Of a DNA stretch of 16,046 nucleotides, positions 1 through 7,447 are shown piece by piece. The notes under the pieces are model-generated. The model saw nothing but the letters and a program-made list of their open reading frames with translations, was not told the DNA's origin and made no database searches. Numbering within the stretch: the first letter of the stretch is position 1; each line of letters starts with the position of its first letter. Source of the DNA: Candidatus Omnitrophota bacterium (lineage in GTDB: Bacteria; Omnitrophota; Gorgyraeia; JAFGHF01). The position numbers were made by a program, and so were the translations under genes. The stretch covers positions 1-16,046 of the forward strand of contig JAHIIS010000093.1 in assembly GCA_018899075.1 (NCBI GenBank), read 5' to 3'.

Positions 1-39
1 GTGGGGATAATGCTGATGCGGCGCACACCCAAATAAAGC
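1..39. other. Left-edge stretch, no gene assigned
   Basis: These bases follow the aldolase stop codon. I see no U-tract terminator hairpin here. On the plus strand, frame 1 is open from base 1 to a TAA at 34-36, so this could be the last 11 codons of a convergent gene. On the minus strand an open frame from a TTG also runs off the edge. Neither is long enough to support a call. Confidence 0.3.
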
Positions 40-1434
40 TTAAACCAAAAACGCTTCTGGGCAGGCTTTTTTAATTCTGGCGGGCTTCACGTACCTGTTG
101 ACCAATGCCTCGGTATCCGCGGCATTGAGTTTCTGAAAAAGAAAAGCGAATTTTTCTTCGAGCTCCCGGCCTATATTCTCGCGCACCCCTTGAGGTAAAT
201 CCATAATCTCTTTCTTGTGCGGCCCGAAACCCTTTTTGCGCGTCTTATAGATAAACTGCTCATCACTCATCCCTTCTTTTCTATCCGCGGCACAATTTTC
301 GTCAAGCCAGGCATAAATCTTTTTCCTCAATTCTCTGGGAAAATGCCTGCTTTCGTAGATAATATTCTGAAATCCCGTGGCCAGGTGCACCTCGGCAGTC
401 TCGGCCTCCGGGAAGTGATGAAAGGCGTCATCCGGAAGTGTGGAAGCCCCGTGTTGCACAGTCCCGCTTAAGCCGTAATGGCCCTGAGCAATGCGGGAGA
501 TGGCCTTCAGAACCTCGAAATCCAGATTTACTTCCGCGATACTTCCGTCAGGCAAAACCACTCCCCCGTGAGAGGTCCCTGTCTGGATGCTGATTTTACT
601 AATTCCCGTAAGAGCCGCTCCGTATTTATCCAACTGCTTCCTAAAACCCTGCATAAAGGCATGGAATTCCTCAGGGGTGGTATTTTTCCCGCCTACTTCA
701 CCTATCTCTCCCCCTACAGAAATCGTCAGGCCCTGCGGCTGAATCTCTCTGATAAAAGCGGTCAACTTTGCGGCGACATCGTAGTTTTCGCGCTGCTGTT
801 TATCGATTGTATCCTGACTTAAATCCACCAGTGTCGAGCTGTCAATATCGATATTGTAAAACCCGGCCGAAACTGCCTCGCTGATAAGTTCTTTCAGGGT
901 TTCCACTTCCTTATCGGGGTCCCGGGCATAATCTTTGCTCTTTAGCTGGAAGTGGTCTCCCATAATAAATAACGGCCCGGCAAAGCCCTCTTTAATTGCC
1001 GCGCCCAGACAAACCGCAGTATATTCCGCCGGCCTTTGTAAGGTATAGCCTATCTCCGATTTGGCAATCTCAAAAATAAAGCTTAAAGACTTCAGTTTCA
1101 GCGCTGTCCTGACTAATGCGCGCGCCACATCGTACGTTAAGCCTCTTATATTTACGGCAGGGACGGTAATCTGGCTGTATTTCCCCTTGCCTTTTGCCTC
1201 ATAGAGCTCTTGGATAGAAGATGGATAAATTCCTAACTCGCCTGCCAGCTCCCAGATAATCCAAAAAACTATATCTTTCACCGCCCGGCTTTCGTTAAGG
1301 CAGAGATTATATACCAATTCATCGATAGTCTTTGCTTTTAGCTTCGCTTTGTCTTCGAGCCTTACGCCCTCCGCTGAAACTCTGACGGTATCCTTAGTCT
1401 TTCCCAATAAGTCCGTTACGTCTCTGTAAAGCAA
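40..1434 (-). CDS. fba: Class II (zinc-dependent) fructose-bisphosphate aldolase family protein, long form
   Basis: This probably cleaves or forms fructose 1,6-bisphosphate (glyceraldehyde-3-phosphate plus dihydroxyacetone phosphate) in cytosolic glycolysis or gluconeogenesis. The 464-residue protein shows the class II aldolase landmarks in order: an Asp-His pair D160-H161 in GDHFQ, NIDID at 194-198, GGEIGEVGG at 241-249, a second likely zinc ligand H289 in GTSHG, and a third, H328, in VQHGAS, followed by HLATGFQ at 350-356. It is much longer than the usual 280-360 residues, with about 85 extra residues before the barrel and about 100 after it. The start is a TTG: a TAA lies in frame two codons upstream, and a GGAGG is well placed at 1441-1445. 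It lies 49 bases after pfkA, which makes the preceding glycolytic product. The substrate could be another ketose bisphosphate; the family is clear, the exact sugar less so. Confidence 0.87.
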   Translation of the reverse strand: MLYRDVTDLLGKTKDTVRVSAEGVRLEDKAKLKAKTIDELVYNLCLNESRAVKDIVFWIIWELAGELGIYPSSIQELYEAKGKGKYSQITVPAVNIRGLTYDVARALVRTALKLKSLSFIFEIAKSEIGYTLQRPAEYTAVCLGAAIKEGFAGPLFIMGDHFQLKSKDYARDPDKEVETLKELISEAVSAGFYNIDIDSSTLVDLSQDTIDKQQRENYDVAAKLTAFIREIQPQGLTISVGGEIGEVGGKNTTPEEFHAFMQGFRKQLDKYGAALTGISKISIQTGTSHGGVVLPDGSIAEVNLDFEVLKAISRIAQGHYGLSGTVQHGASTLPDDAFHHFPEAETAEVHLATGFQNIIYESRHFPRELRKKIYAWLDENCAADRKEGMSDEQFIYKTRKKGFGPHKKEIMDLPQGVRENIGRELEEKFAFLFQKLNAADTEALVNRYVKPARIKKACPEAFLV

Positions 1435-1440
1435 CTTTTA

Positions 1441-1445
1441 CCTCC
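1441..1445 (-). promoter_or_regulatory. Shine-Dalgarno site for the TTG-initiated aldolase
   Basis: The minus strand reads GGAGG followed by six bases (TAAAAG) and then TTG. This is the site that fixes the non-ATG start: the TAA between it and the TTG is in frame, so no longer start is possible, and there is no in-frame ATG until residue 159. Confidence 0.75.
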
Positions 1446-1447
1446 AT

Positions 1448-1477
1448 TTTTGCGAACCCGAGACAGGACCCGCAAAA
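1448..1477 (-). promoter_or_regulatory. RNA hairpin between pfkA and the aldolase gene
   Basis: In the minus-strand RNA, UUUUGCG pairs perfectly with CGCAAAA. Inside this, GGUCC can pair with GGGUU through two C-G pairs and three G-U wobbles, leaving a six-base loop. The hairpin begins six bases after the pfkA stop and ends two bases before the aldolase Shine-Dalgarno site. It is not followed by a U-tract, so it does not look like a standard terminator. A role in mRNA processing, stability or translation control is inference only. Confidence 0.5.
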
Positions 1478-1483
1478 TCTAAT

Positions 1484-2461
1484 TTACAGCGCTAAGATGC
1501 GGATTAGCTTATACAGGGTTTCCGTATCCACCTTCTTCTTTTTAATAGCGTAACTTAAATCTACCGCTTTGATGCGGCTGTCAACCACGCCCACCATCTT
1601 ATCTGCCTGGCCGGCGATTAAAAATTCCACGGCCTTCGCCCCTAACCGCGTAGCTAAAACACGGTCGTCTGCCGAGGGGGAACCGCCCCTCTGGACGTGC
1701 CCTAAAACAGTTACCCTGGTCTCAAAGCCTGTCTTTCGGGTGATTTTTCCGGCTACCTCGGCTGCGGAAGCGGCGCCTTCAGCCACAACAATTATCCAGC
1801 TAACCTTACCTTTCTTATGGCCGGCGCGGATATCGGCGCTCATCTTATCTATATTATATCGCCTTTCGGAAATAATAATATCTTCAGCCCCGCCGGCAAG
1901 GCCGACCTGAAGAGCGATATAGCCCGTCTCCCTGCCCATAACCTCGATGACGAATATCCTCTCCAAAGAAGTAGCCGTATCCCTTATTTTATCTATTGCA
2001 TATAGAGCAGTGTTCACCGCGGTATCTGCGCCGATAGTCGAATCTGTGCCGTTGATATCATTATCGATCGTAGCCGGCACTCCTATTACCGGGAATTTCC
2101 ATCTCTGCCAGAGCAGGTGGGCGCCGCGAAAAGAGCCGCCTCCTCCAATCACGATTAAACCATCAAGGCCGTTCTCTTCAATCACGCTCTTCGCCCTTTT
2201 CTGGCCGGGGAGGCTCTTAAACTCGGATGAACGGGCGGTCTTCAAAATCGTGCCCCCGTAACTTAAGATATTGGAAACAGAACGGCGGTTGAGCGGCTTA
2301 ACCTGGCCTTCGATTAGCCCCTGGTAACCTTTAAAAATGCCGCAGACTTCCAACCCCTTGAATATGGCTATGCGCACTACGCTGCGGATACAGGCATTCA
2401 TCCCGGGGCAGTCCCCGCCGCTGGTTAACAAACCAATCCTTTTTATCTTCTTTATTTTCAT
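1484..2461 (-). CDS. pfkA: 6-phosphofructokinase (PfkA family)
   Basis: This phosphorylates fructose 6-phosphate to fructose 1,6-bisphosphate, the committing glycolytic step. At 325 residues it has the usual PfkA length. Visible motifs are GGDCPGMNA (15-23), the phosphoryl-donor loop IGGGGS (105-110), the catalytic TIDND (131-135, with D133 as the expected proton acceptor), the sugar-phosphate-binding MGRETG (175-180), and GHVQRGGSP (254-262) with its His and Arg for the 6-phosphate. Two positions differ from E. coli PfkA: Mg-binding D103 corresponds to G108, and G124 corresponds to A130. G104, a marker of ATP use over pyrophosphate, is kept as G109. ATP is therefore the likely donor, with some doubt. 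The ATG overlaps the radA stop as ATGA and has no close Shine-Dalgarno site, suggesting translational coupling. The aldolase for the next step follows. Confidence 0.92.
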   Translation of the reverse strand: MKIKKIKRIGLLTSGGDCPGMNACIRSVVRIAIFKGLEVCGIFKGYQGLIEGQVKPLNRRSVSNILSYGGTILKTARSSEFKSLPGQKRAKSVIEENGLDGLIVIGGGGSFRGAHLLWQRWKFPVIGVPATIDNDINGTDSTIGADTAVNTALYAIDKIRDTATSLERIFVIEVMGRETGYIALQVGLAGGAEDIIISERRYNIDKMSADIRAGHKKGKVSWIIVVAEGAASAAEVAGKITRKTGFETRVTVLGHVQRGGSPSADDRVLATRLGAKAVEFLIAGQADKMVGVVDSRIKAVDLSYAIKKKKVDTETLYKLIRILAL

Positions 2462-3822
2462 TTTTTCAATGCCGCTTCCAGGGCCTGGCTTACTGTCTCC
2501 ACGCCTATGAGCTCAATCGGGCCTTTAACCTTGAGTTCTTTAAGGTTATTTTTGGCGATAATGCAGCGCTTAAAGCCCAGCCTCTGGGCCTCCAATATCC
2601 TCGGCTCAGGCCGCGTTACGGCGCGCACTTCCGCGCTTAAGCCTATCTCTCCCAGAATAATATCCTCTTGCTCGACAGGGACCTCTTTAAGGCTTGAGGC
2701 AATTGCCACGGCAATCCCTAAGTCTATCGCCGGCTCCTGAATCTTAACGCCCCCGACCACATTGACAAAGATATCCTGACTGCTCAGGCTCAAGCCCACG
2801 CGTTTTTCCAGCACCGCAATTAAAAGCGCGATGCGGTTATAATCCAACCCGGAGCACCAGCGCCGGGGCATCACTAAGCTCGAGCGGCTCACCAGAGCCT
2901 GAATCTCCAGCAAAAGCGGGCGGGTCCCTTCAATACAAGGCACTACCACCGAGCCCGTAGCCTTTTTCGGCCGCTCCGACAAAAACAACTGCGACGGATT
3001 GGTTACCTCTGCTAAACCGAGGCCGGTCATCTGAAAAACACCGATTTCGTTTGTGGAGCCGAACCTATTTTTTACCGCCCTTAAAATTCTAAAAGAGGTA
3101 TGTCTTTGGCCTTCGAAATAGAGCACCGTATCAACCATATGCTCCAAAACCCGCGGGCCGGCAAGAAAACCTTCCTTGGTCACATGTCCGACCAAAAATA
3201 CGGGGATATTACTTGCCTTGGCAAGAGAGGTAAGAAGGCCTGAGCATTCTCTCACCTGACTGACGCTGCCGGGCGAGGAAGTCAGGAGGGGGTTATACAT
3301 TACCTGAATAGAATCAATCACCACCATCGCCGGAGAAAATTTCTTGATATACTGGGCAATTAAATCTACATTGGTCTCGCTGACTATATATAAGTCTTTG
3401 GGTATTTCTCCGAGTCTGGTCGCGCGCAGCTTGGTCTGGCGCAGCGACTCCTCACCGCTTACATAAAGGACTGTACGGGAGGAGCTTGCGAGCGCGCGGG
3501 AAGTCTGAAGAAGAAGGGTGGATTTGCCAATGCCCGGTTCGCCTCCTACCAGCACCACAGAACCGGAAACAATCCCTCCGCCCAGAATCCTGTCCAATTC
3601 TTTTATCCGGGTGGGCTGTCTTATTTCATCGCAGGCCTCGACATCCAAAAGAGACTGCGGCGGCTCTGGAGTTGAGAACTGACGCAAGGGGCGCTGGTCT
3701 TGCGCAACCTGAGTTTCTTCTGTTAAGGTATTCCAGTTATCGCAATCGGGGCATCTGCCCAGCCATTTTGCCGATTGATAGCCGCACTGCTGACAAACAA
3801 ATACGGTCTTTATTTTAGCCAT
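2458..3822 (-). CDS. radA: DNA repair protein RadA (Sms)
   Basis: RadA is a RecA-like ATPase that drives branch migration of recombination intermediates and helps process stalled forks. The 454-residue protein has the full architecture: an N-terminal zinc finger (C10, C13, C24, C27), Walker A GEPGIGKST (94-102), Walker B MVVIDS (166-171), the RadA-specific KNRFG motif (251-255), and a C-terminal Lon-protease-like domain (about 290-450, including EPAIDLGIAVAI at 363-374). As in other RadA proteins, that domain is expected to be structural, not proteolytic. The gene begins two bases after the mlaD stop and shares ATGA with pfkA. Its neighbours have no obvious link to DNA repair, so co-transcription is probably a matter of constitutive expression. 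Confidence 0.97.
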   Translation of the reverse strand: MAKIKTVFVCQQCGYQSAKWLGRCPDCDNWNTLTEETQVAQDQRPLRQFSTPEPPQSLLDVEACDEIRQPTRIKELDRILGGGIVSGSVVLVGGEPGIGKSTLLLQTSRALASSSRTVLYVSGEESLRQTKLRATRLGEIPKDLYIVSETNVDLIAQYIKKFSPAMVVIDSIQVMYNPLLTSSPGSVSQVRECSGLLTSLAKASNIPVFLVGHVTKEGFLAGPRVLEHMVDTVLYFEGQRHTSFRILRAVKNRFGSTNEIGVFQMTGLGLAEVTNPSQLFLSERPKKATGSVVVPCIEGTRPLLLEIQALVSRSSLVMPRRWCSGLDYNRIALLIAVLEKRVGLSLSSQDIFVNVVGGVKIQEPAIDLGIAVAIASSLKEVPVEQEDIILGEIGLSAEVRAVTRPEPRILEAQRLGFKRCIIAKNNLKELKVKGPIELIGVETVSQALEAALKK

Positions 3823-3824
3823 TG

Positions 3825-4475
3825 CTATCTCTTACTTTTGGACCGGCTTTTCGGGGGCATAAGCCAGGTGCCCAGTTTCCCCTCCCCGCGCTCCAGGCGG
3901 CCGGTTATAACCTTGAGACTTTCGGAGAAGTCGCGAAAATTATGGACTGTCTCCTTCAAAGCCTCTTTTGTCTCTTCATCTAAAACTTCATTTAGCGAAC
4001 CCAGGACACCATCAAGGTCGGCGGAAACCTTATGCACAATTTCCATCAAGGTCTCTGGAGAAAGGGGGTCGCGCCCTACCAATGTATCTCCCTCTTTCAA
4101 TAAATGGGCATAATCCTCACCCGGGACAATCTCCAGATACGTTTCTCCGATAAGGCCTAAAACGTTAACATAGGCCTGGGAATCGCGGGGAATCTTTACG
4201 TCTTTATCCAACCAGACCAGAAGGGTTACTTTAGACTCGGCTCTATTTTTATCGTAGCTTAAATGCACGTCTTTAACTTCGCCCGCTTCTATCCCCGCTA
4301 CTCTCGCCGTAGCTCCCACATCGATGCCGCTGGCGAAACTAAAACTTACCTTGATTAAGTAGCCCGGACGGAAGAGATGGATTTCGCTGATAGAAAATAC
4401 GGTCAGGATTAAAATTGCTAAACCGACTAAAACGAATATACCTACTTTTAGCTCCAGACTCTGCTTTGTTGCCAT
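3825..4475 (-). CDS. mlaD: MlaD-like MCE-domain protein of a lipid ABC transporter
   Basis: This is the membrane-anchored, substrate-binding ring subunit of an Mla-type phospholipid transporter, facing the periplasm. The 216-residue protein has one N-terminal transmembrane helix (about 11-28), a single MCE domain (about 38-117) with the typical ARVAGIEAGEV stretch (57-67), and a helical C-terminal region (about 140-195) that in known MCE proteins builds the hydrophobic pore. It then ends in GEGKLGTWL and a short basic tail, whereas many relatives continue after this motif. The start is an ATG preceded by a strong AAGGAGG site overlapping the intergenic gap at 4476-4487. It directly follows mlaF, completing an E-F-D order. 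No MlaC or MlaB gene is present in the window. Confidence 0.92.
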   Translation of the reverse strand: MATKQSLELKVGIFVLVGLAILILTVFSISEIHLFRPGYLIKVSFSFASGIDVGATARVAGIEAGEVKDVHLSYDKNRAESKVTLLVWLDKDVKIPRDSQAYVNVLGLIGETYLEIVPGEDYAHLLKEGDTLVGRDPLSPETLMEIVHKVSADLDGVLGSLNEVLDEETKEALKETVHNFRDFSESLKVITGRLERGEGKLGTWLMPPKSRSKSKR

Positions 4476-4487
4476 CCTTTCCTCCTT

Positions 4488-5231
4488 CTAACCGGTAATA
4501 GGTCCCTGCGCTGCCCCGGTGATAAATTGCTGCACTATAGGGTCTTTGCTGTTTTTTATTTCTTCAGAAGTCCCGCTTTCTATAATTCGTCCGTCATAGA
4601 GCATAGAAATTCTATCGGCAATCTTATAGGCGCTAACCATGTCGTGCGTTACGGCAATGGAAGTAACCTCCAGTTTATCGTGAAGCCGGCGGATTAAAGT
4701 ATTGATTGCATCGGCCATAATGGGGTCGACCCCCGTCGTCGGCTCGTCATATAAGATAATATCCGGGCGGGCGCAAATTGCCCGGGCCAGGCCCACTCTC
4801 TTTTTCATCCCTCCGCTTAACTCCGCAGGCAACTGCTCTTCCACTCCTTCAAGGCCTACCAATTCCAGGCTTTCCTTGACTCTTTTGGCGACGGCCGCCT
4901 CATCTAAGTCGGAATGTTCGCGCAAAACGAACCCCACATTCTCCCCTACACTGAGAGAATCGAAAAGAGCCGAACTTTGAAAAAGCAGCCCGATCCTCAG
5001 CCGCAAGCGATTAAGTTCGCGTTCATCGACCCTGGTTATATCGTGGTTCTCGATAATCACCTGGCCCGAGTCCGGTTTTAACAGGCCGACGATAGTTTTA
5101 AGTAAAACGGTCTTTCCGCAGCCGGAACGGCCGATAATCACGCAAGTCTCGCCCTTTTCAATGGTGAGATTAAGGTTTTTTAAAACCCGCTGCTCGTCCA
5201 GAGACTTACATAAATTGATAATCTCTATCAT
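4488..5231 (-). CDS. mlaF: MlaF-like ATP-binding subunit of a lipid ABC transporter
   Basis: This is the cytoplasmic ATPase that powers the MlaE-MlaD complex. The 247-residue protein has the complete ABC set: Walker A GRSGCGKT (34-41), Q-loop Q85, signature LSGGM (138-142), Walker B IILYDE (158-163) and switch His H196 in THD. The SSALFDSLSV stretch after the Q-loop and the LSGGMKKRVGLARA signature are typical of the Mla/Ttg2A clade, not of amino-acid or lipoprotein exporters. The ATG lies three bases after the mlaE stop without a recognisable Shine-Dalgarno site, so translation is probably coupled. The product ends in a short extension (GAAQGPITG) after the usual domain. Confidence 0.95.
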   Translation of the reverse strand: MIEIINLCKSLDEQRVLKNLNLTIEKGETCVIIGRSGCGKTVLLKTIVGLLKPDSGQVIIENHDITRVDERELNRLRLRIGLLFQSSALFDSLSVGENVGFVLREHSDLDEAAVAKRVKESLELVGLEGVEEQLPAELSGGMKKRVGLARAICARPDIILYDEPTTGVDPIMADAINTLIRRLHDKLEVTSIAVTHDMVSAYKIADRISMLYDGRIIESGTSEEIKNSKDPIVQQFITGAAQGPITG

Positions 5232-5234
5232 CGT

Positions 5235-6023
5235 TTATACGAAGTAGAATAACGCCGTGAATAAGCAATCGGCGGCAATAATCAAGACAAAAGAAACTAC
5301 TACCGCTAAAGTTGTGGCCTTGCCTACCCCTTCGGCCCCGCCTTCGGCACGAAGGCCCTGGAAGCAGGAGACAACGCAAATAATTACGGCAAAGATTACC
5401 GACTTAAAAAGACCGGTGAATATGTCTTTCAAGGCCAGGGCCTCAAAAGTTGAACTTATATACATAGTGGAAGTGATGCCCAACTTCCAAACCGCCACCA
5501 TATAGCCGCCGAATATACCGATAAAATTGGCATAAACAGTTAAAAGAGGAAGCATCGTCACTAACGCCAGAAATCTGGGACAGACCAGATACTTGACGGG
5601 ATTAGTAGCCATAGTCTCGAGGGCATCGATTTGTTCGGTAACCTTCATTGTTCCCAGTTCCGCGCTGATAGAAGCGCCTGCTCTTCCTGCTATTATCAGT
5701 GCGGTGAAGACCGGCCCCAGCTCCCGGCACATAGAAAGAGCCACCAAATGGGCAATAAACCTCTCTGCGCCCAGCTTCTGCATCTGATAAGCGCTTTGAA
5801 GAACCAAAACTATACCGATAAACAGAGCGCAGAGGGATACTATAAACAAACTGTCTATGCCAACTTTATTCATCTGGGCAATAACTTGTTTGCGTTTAAG
5901 AGGGTGCGCGCATAGCCCAAATATTGCTCTTGCCCCCAGAAGAGAAAGCTCTCCGGCATAATAAATAGAATCCAGCACTTTCCTGCCCAATCTGCTAAAA
6001 CAGTCTCTCATTCTATATACCAT
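5235..6023 (-). CDS. mlaE: MlaE-like permease of a lipid ABC transporter
   Basis: This is the inner-membrane permease that, with MlaF and MlaD, moves phospholipids between inner and outer membrane. Taking the ATG at 6021-6023 gives 262 residues, normal for the family. The diagnostic segment is RELGPVFTALIIAGRAGAS (100-118) followed by ISAELGTMKVTEQIDAL, the conserved coupling and pore region of MlaE. Hydrophobic segments lie at about 58-79, 93-113, 148-178, 200-222 and 237-260, with an amphipathic N-terminal stretch. The start is uncertain: ATG at 6023 shares one base with the upstream stop (TGATG), a TTG one codon earlier is also open, and a further ATG lies at 6011. An AAGG lies ten bases before the first ATG, which I favour. 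Confidence 0.93.
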   Translation of the reverse strand: MVYRMRDCFSRLGRKVLDSIYYAGELSLLGARAIFGLCAHPLKRKQVIAQMNKVGIDSLFIVSLCALFIGIVLVLQSAYQMQKLGAERFIAHLVALSMCRELGPVFTALIIAGRAGASISAELGTMKVTEQIDALETMATNPVKYLVCPRFLALVTMLPLLTVYANFIGIFGGYMVAVWKLGITSTMYISSTFEALALKDIFTGLFKSVIFAVIICVVSCFQGLRAEGGAEGVGKATTLAVVVSFVLIIAADCLFTALFYFV

Positions 6024-7447
6024 CAAAAACGAACCTTGCGCTCAAGGCCTAAAATTCCCTCTGCTTTCCTCAGGCGCAGTTTAAGCAGCTTATCGCCAAA
6101 AATCTTATATTCCAAACCTAATTCATTTGTATAATTGCCCTCAAAACCTTCGTTTGCGTCCTCCATAAAGCTGTCAAAGGTAACTTTCAAATCATCGGCA
6201 ATGCTTTTGGAGATATGCACCTGGTTCTCGGGCCTGCGCGTTATATCCCAACCCTGCCAGAGCATACCTTTATCGGACTTAAGCCTTATATCCAAAAAGT
6301 CCTGCCGCTCTAGATTAGCGAAATCCATTTCGCCTTCCACGATGAAAAAATCCTCCTCGCGGCAAATACGCGAATCAACTATCATAATTCTGGGATAGCG
6401 GCCTTTTATATTAATATCGGCGCTGACAAAACTTAAATCGCCAATACGGCCCTCTCTTGCCTCAAGATACCCTTCTACTCTGGGACGCTTTATGTCCCCC
6501 GCAATCTTGATCAAACCGTTGATTAAACCGGAAAAATGCGGCTGTTCCGCAAAGCCAGGCTCCCCCTGCGCGGCCCAGGCAAACCGGGATATAAGCTCGC
6601 TTGGCGCTGCCTGGTAAAAGTTTAAAGATAAATCTACATCGAAAGGGCGCGACAGACTGAGAATGCCGCGCAGGTCGTAACTATCGCCTAAAGTAAAAGT
6701 GAGGAGGCGCAGTTTCGCATCTTGAATTTCAAAAGAAGAGTTTACTTCAGGAAAAGGCCGCTTATTAAGCACAGAGCCGTATGTCTTGAGAGTGCCGCAA
6801 ATTTTTTGAGTCTTATCGTGAAGATTAACTTTTTTATCTAAAGTTAAAACGAGATTGGTTAAAACGTCAAAGTTGCCGACCTTTGAAGGCTCCAGATTTG
6901 CGCTGAGAGTTAGACGATTCTCTGAAAACTCTCCGTAAAGCTTCAATACATTCGGCAGGCCCTCCTTAAAAGCCGCCTCGATGTCCTCAAAAATCAGGCC
7001 TTTTTGACTCAATACTACCTGACCCTGTAAATTCTTAAGCAGGGGGCGGCTGTCGGCAAAATAAATCCGGCCGCCCTGCAACGCAAACACAAGCTCGCCT
7101 CTGCCATTCGACTTATTTAAGAGCGCCCCTCGAGTAGTAAAGACATTCCGCCATAGATTGTAATCAACGAAGGCCCGGTCAATCTTAATGTTAAAAGCAG
7201 GGCCGCAACGGCCTTCTTGAGGAAAACCGATTTCTAAATCCTCTAACACCACCCCATAAAACAGGCCTGCTTTTATCTTTCCGATAGAGAGGTCGCAGGG
7301 AAAGCTCTTTTCTAAATTTTGCTTAATCAGTTTCTTCGCCTGCTGCAAGAATGTCTCTCTTCTTGCATAAGCGAAGGTAATTAAACCAAAAATTAACAAT
7401 AGAAAAACAAGGGATTTTTGCCGTTTTCTATCTGAAAACCAGTTCAT
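6023..7447 (-). CDS. TamB/AsmA-like envelope protein, small form
   Basis: I recognise the architecture but not a named gene. The 474-residue protein has a basic N-terminus, one membrane anchor (about 11-28), then a segment at about 36-75 (an amphipathic helix running into IGKIKAGLFYGVVLEDLEI) that resembles the start of AsmA/TamB proteins. The middle is beta-rich, with repeat-like strands such as GLINGLIKIAGDIKRPRVEG (307-326). The C-terminal 60 residues, with NELGLEYKIFGDKLLKLRLR (441-460) and a final Phe, resemble the TamB (DUF490) end that meets the outer-membrane partner. TamB itself is over 1200 residues, so this would be a short version. Such proteins form lipid-conducting bridges across the periplasm. 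It overlaps clpC by 20 bases, has an AAGGA site, and runs into mlaE, which supports a role in lipid transport. Function is inferred. Confidence 0.65.
   Translation of the reverse strand: MNWFSDRKRQKSLVFLLLIFGLITFAYARRETFLQQAKKLIKQNLEKSFPCDLSIGKIKAGLFYGVVLEDLEIGFPQEGRCGPAFNIKIDRAFVDYNLWRNVFTTRGALLNKSNGRGELVFALQGGRIYFADSRPLLKNLQGQVVLSQKGLIFEDIEAAFKEGLPNVLKLYGEFSENRLTLSANLEPSKVGNFDVLTNLVLTLDKKVNLHDKTQKICGTLKTYGSVLNKRPFPEVNSSFEIQDAKLRLLTFTLGDSYDLRGILSLSRPFDVDLSLNFYQAAPSELISRFAWAAQGEPGFAEQPHFSGLINGLIKIAGDIKRPRVEGYLEAREGRIGDLSFVSADINIKGRYPRIMIVDSRICREEDFFIVEGEMDFANLERQDFLDIRLKSDKGMLWQGWDITRRPENQVHISKSIADDLKVTFDSFMEDANEGFEGNYTNELGLEYKIFGDKLLKLRLRKAEGILGLERKVRF

Noticed and set aside
843..856. Perfect palindrome CAATATCGATATTG
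   Set aside because: It lies inside the aldolase coding region over the conserved NIDID motif; the codons explain the symmetry and no element surrounds it.
1394..1447. A 17-codon ORF starting with ATG that overlaps the aldolase Shine-Dalgarno site, out of frame with the aldolase
   Set aside because: It ends after 17 codons inside the aldolase gene, and its ATG precedes the GGAGG instead of following it; nothing supports it as a gene.
3825..3870. Possible frameshift at the run of five C bases near the mlaD end
   Set aside because: Both readings stop within a few codons and the conserved GEGKLG motif precedes the run; there is no downstream family sequence in another frame.
7423..7439. Inverted repeat GTTTTC-TATCT-GAAAAC at the clpC stop codon, considered as a terminator
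   Set aside because: Only six A/T-rich pairs, no U-tract after it on the minus strand, and it lies in the coding overlap with the next gene.
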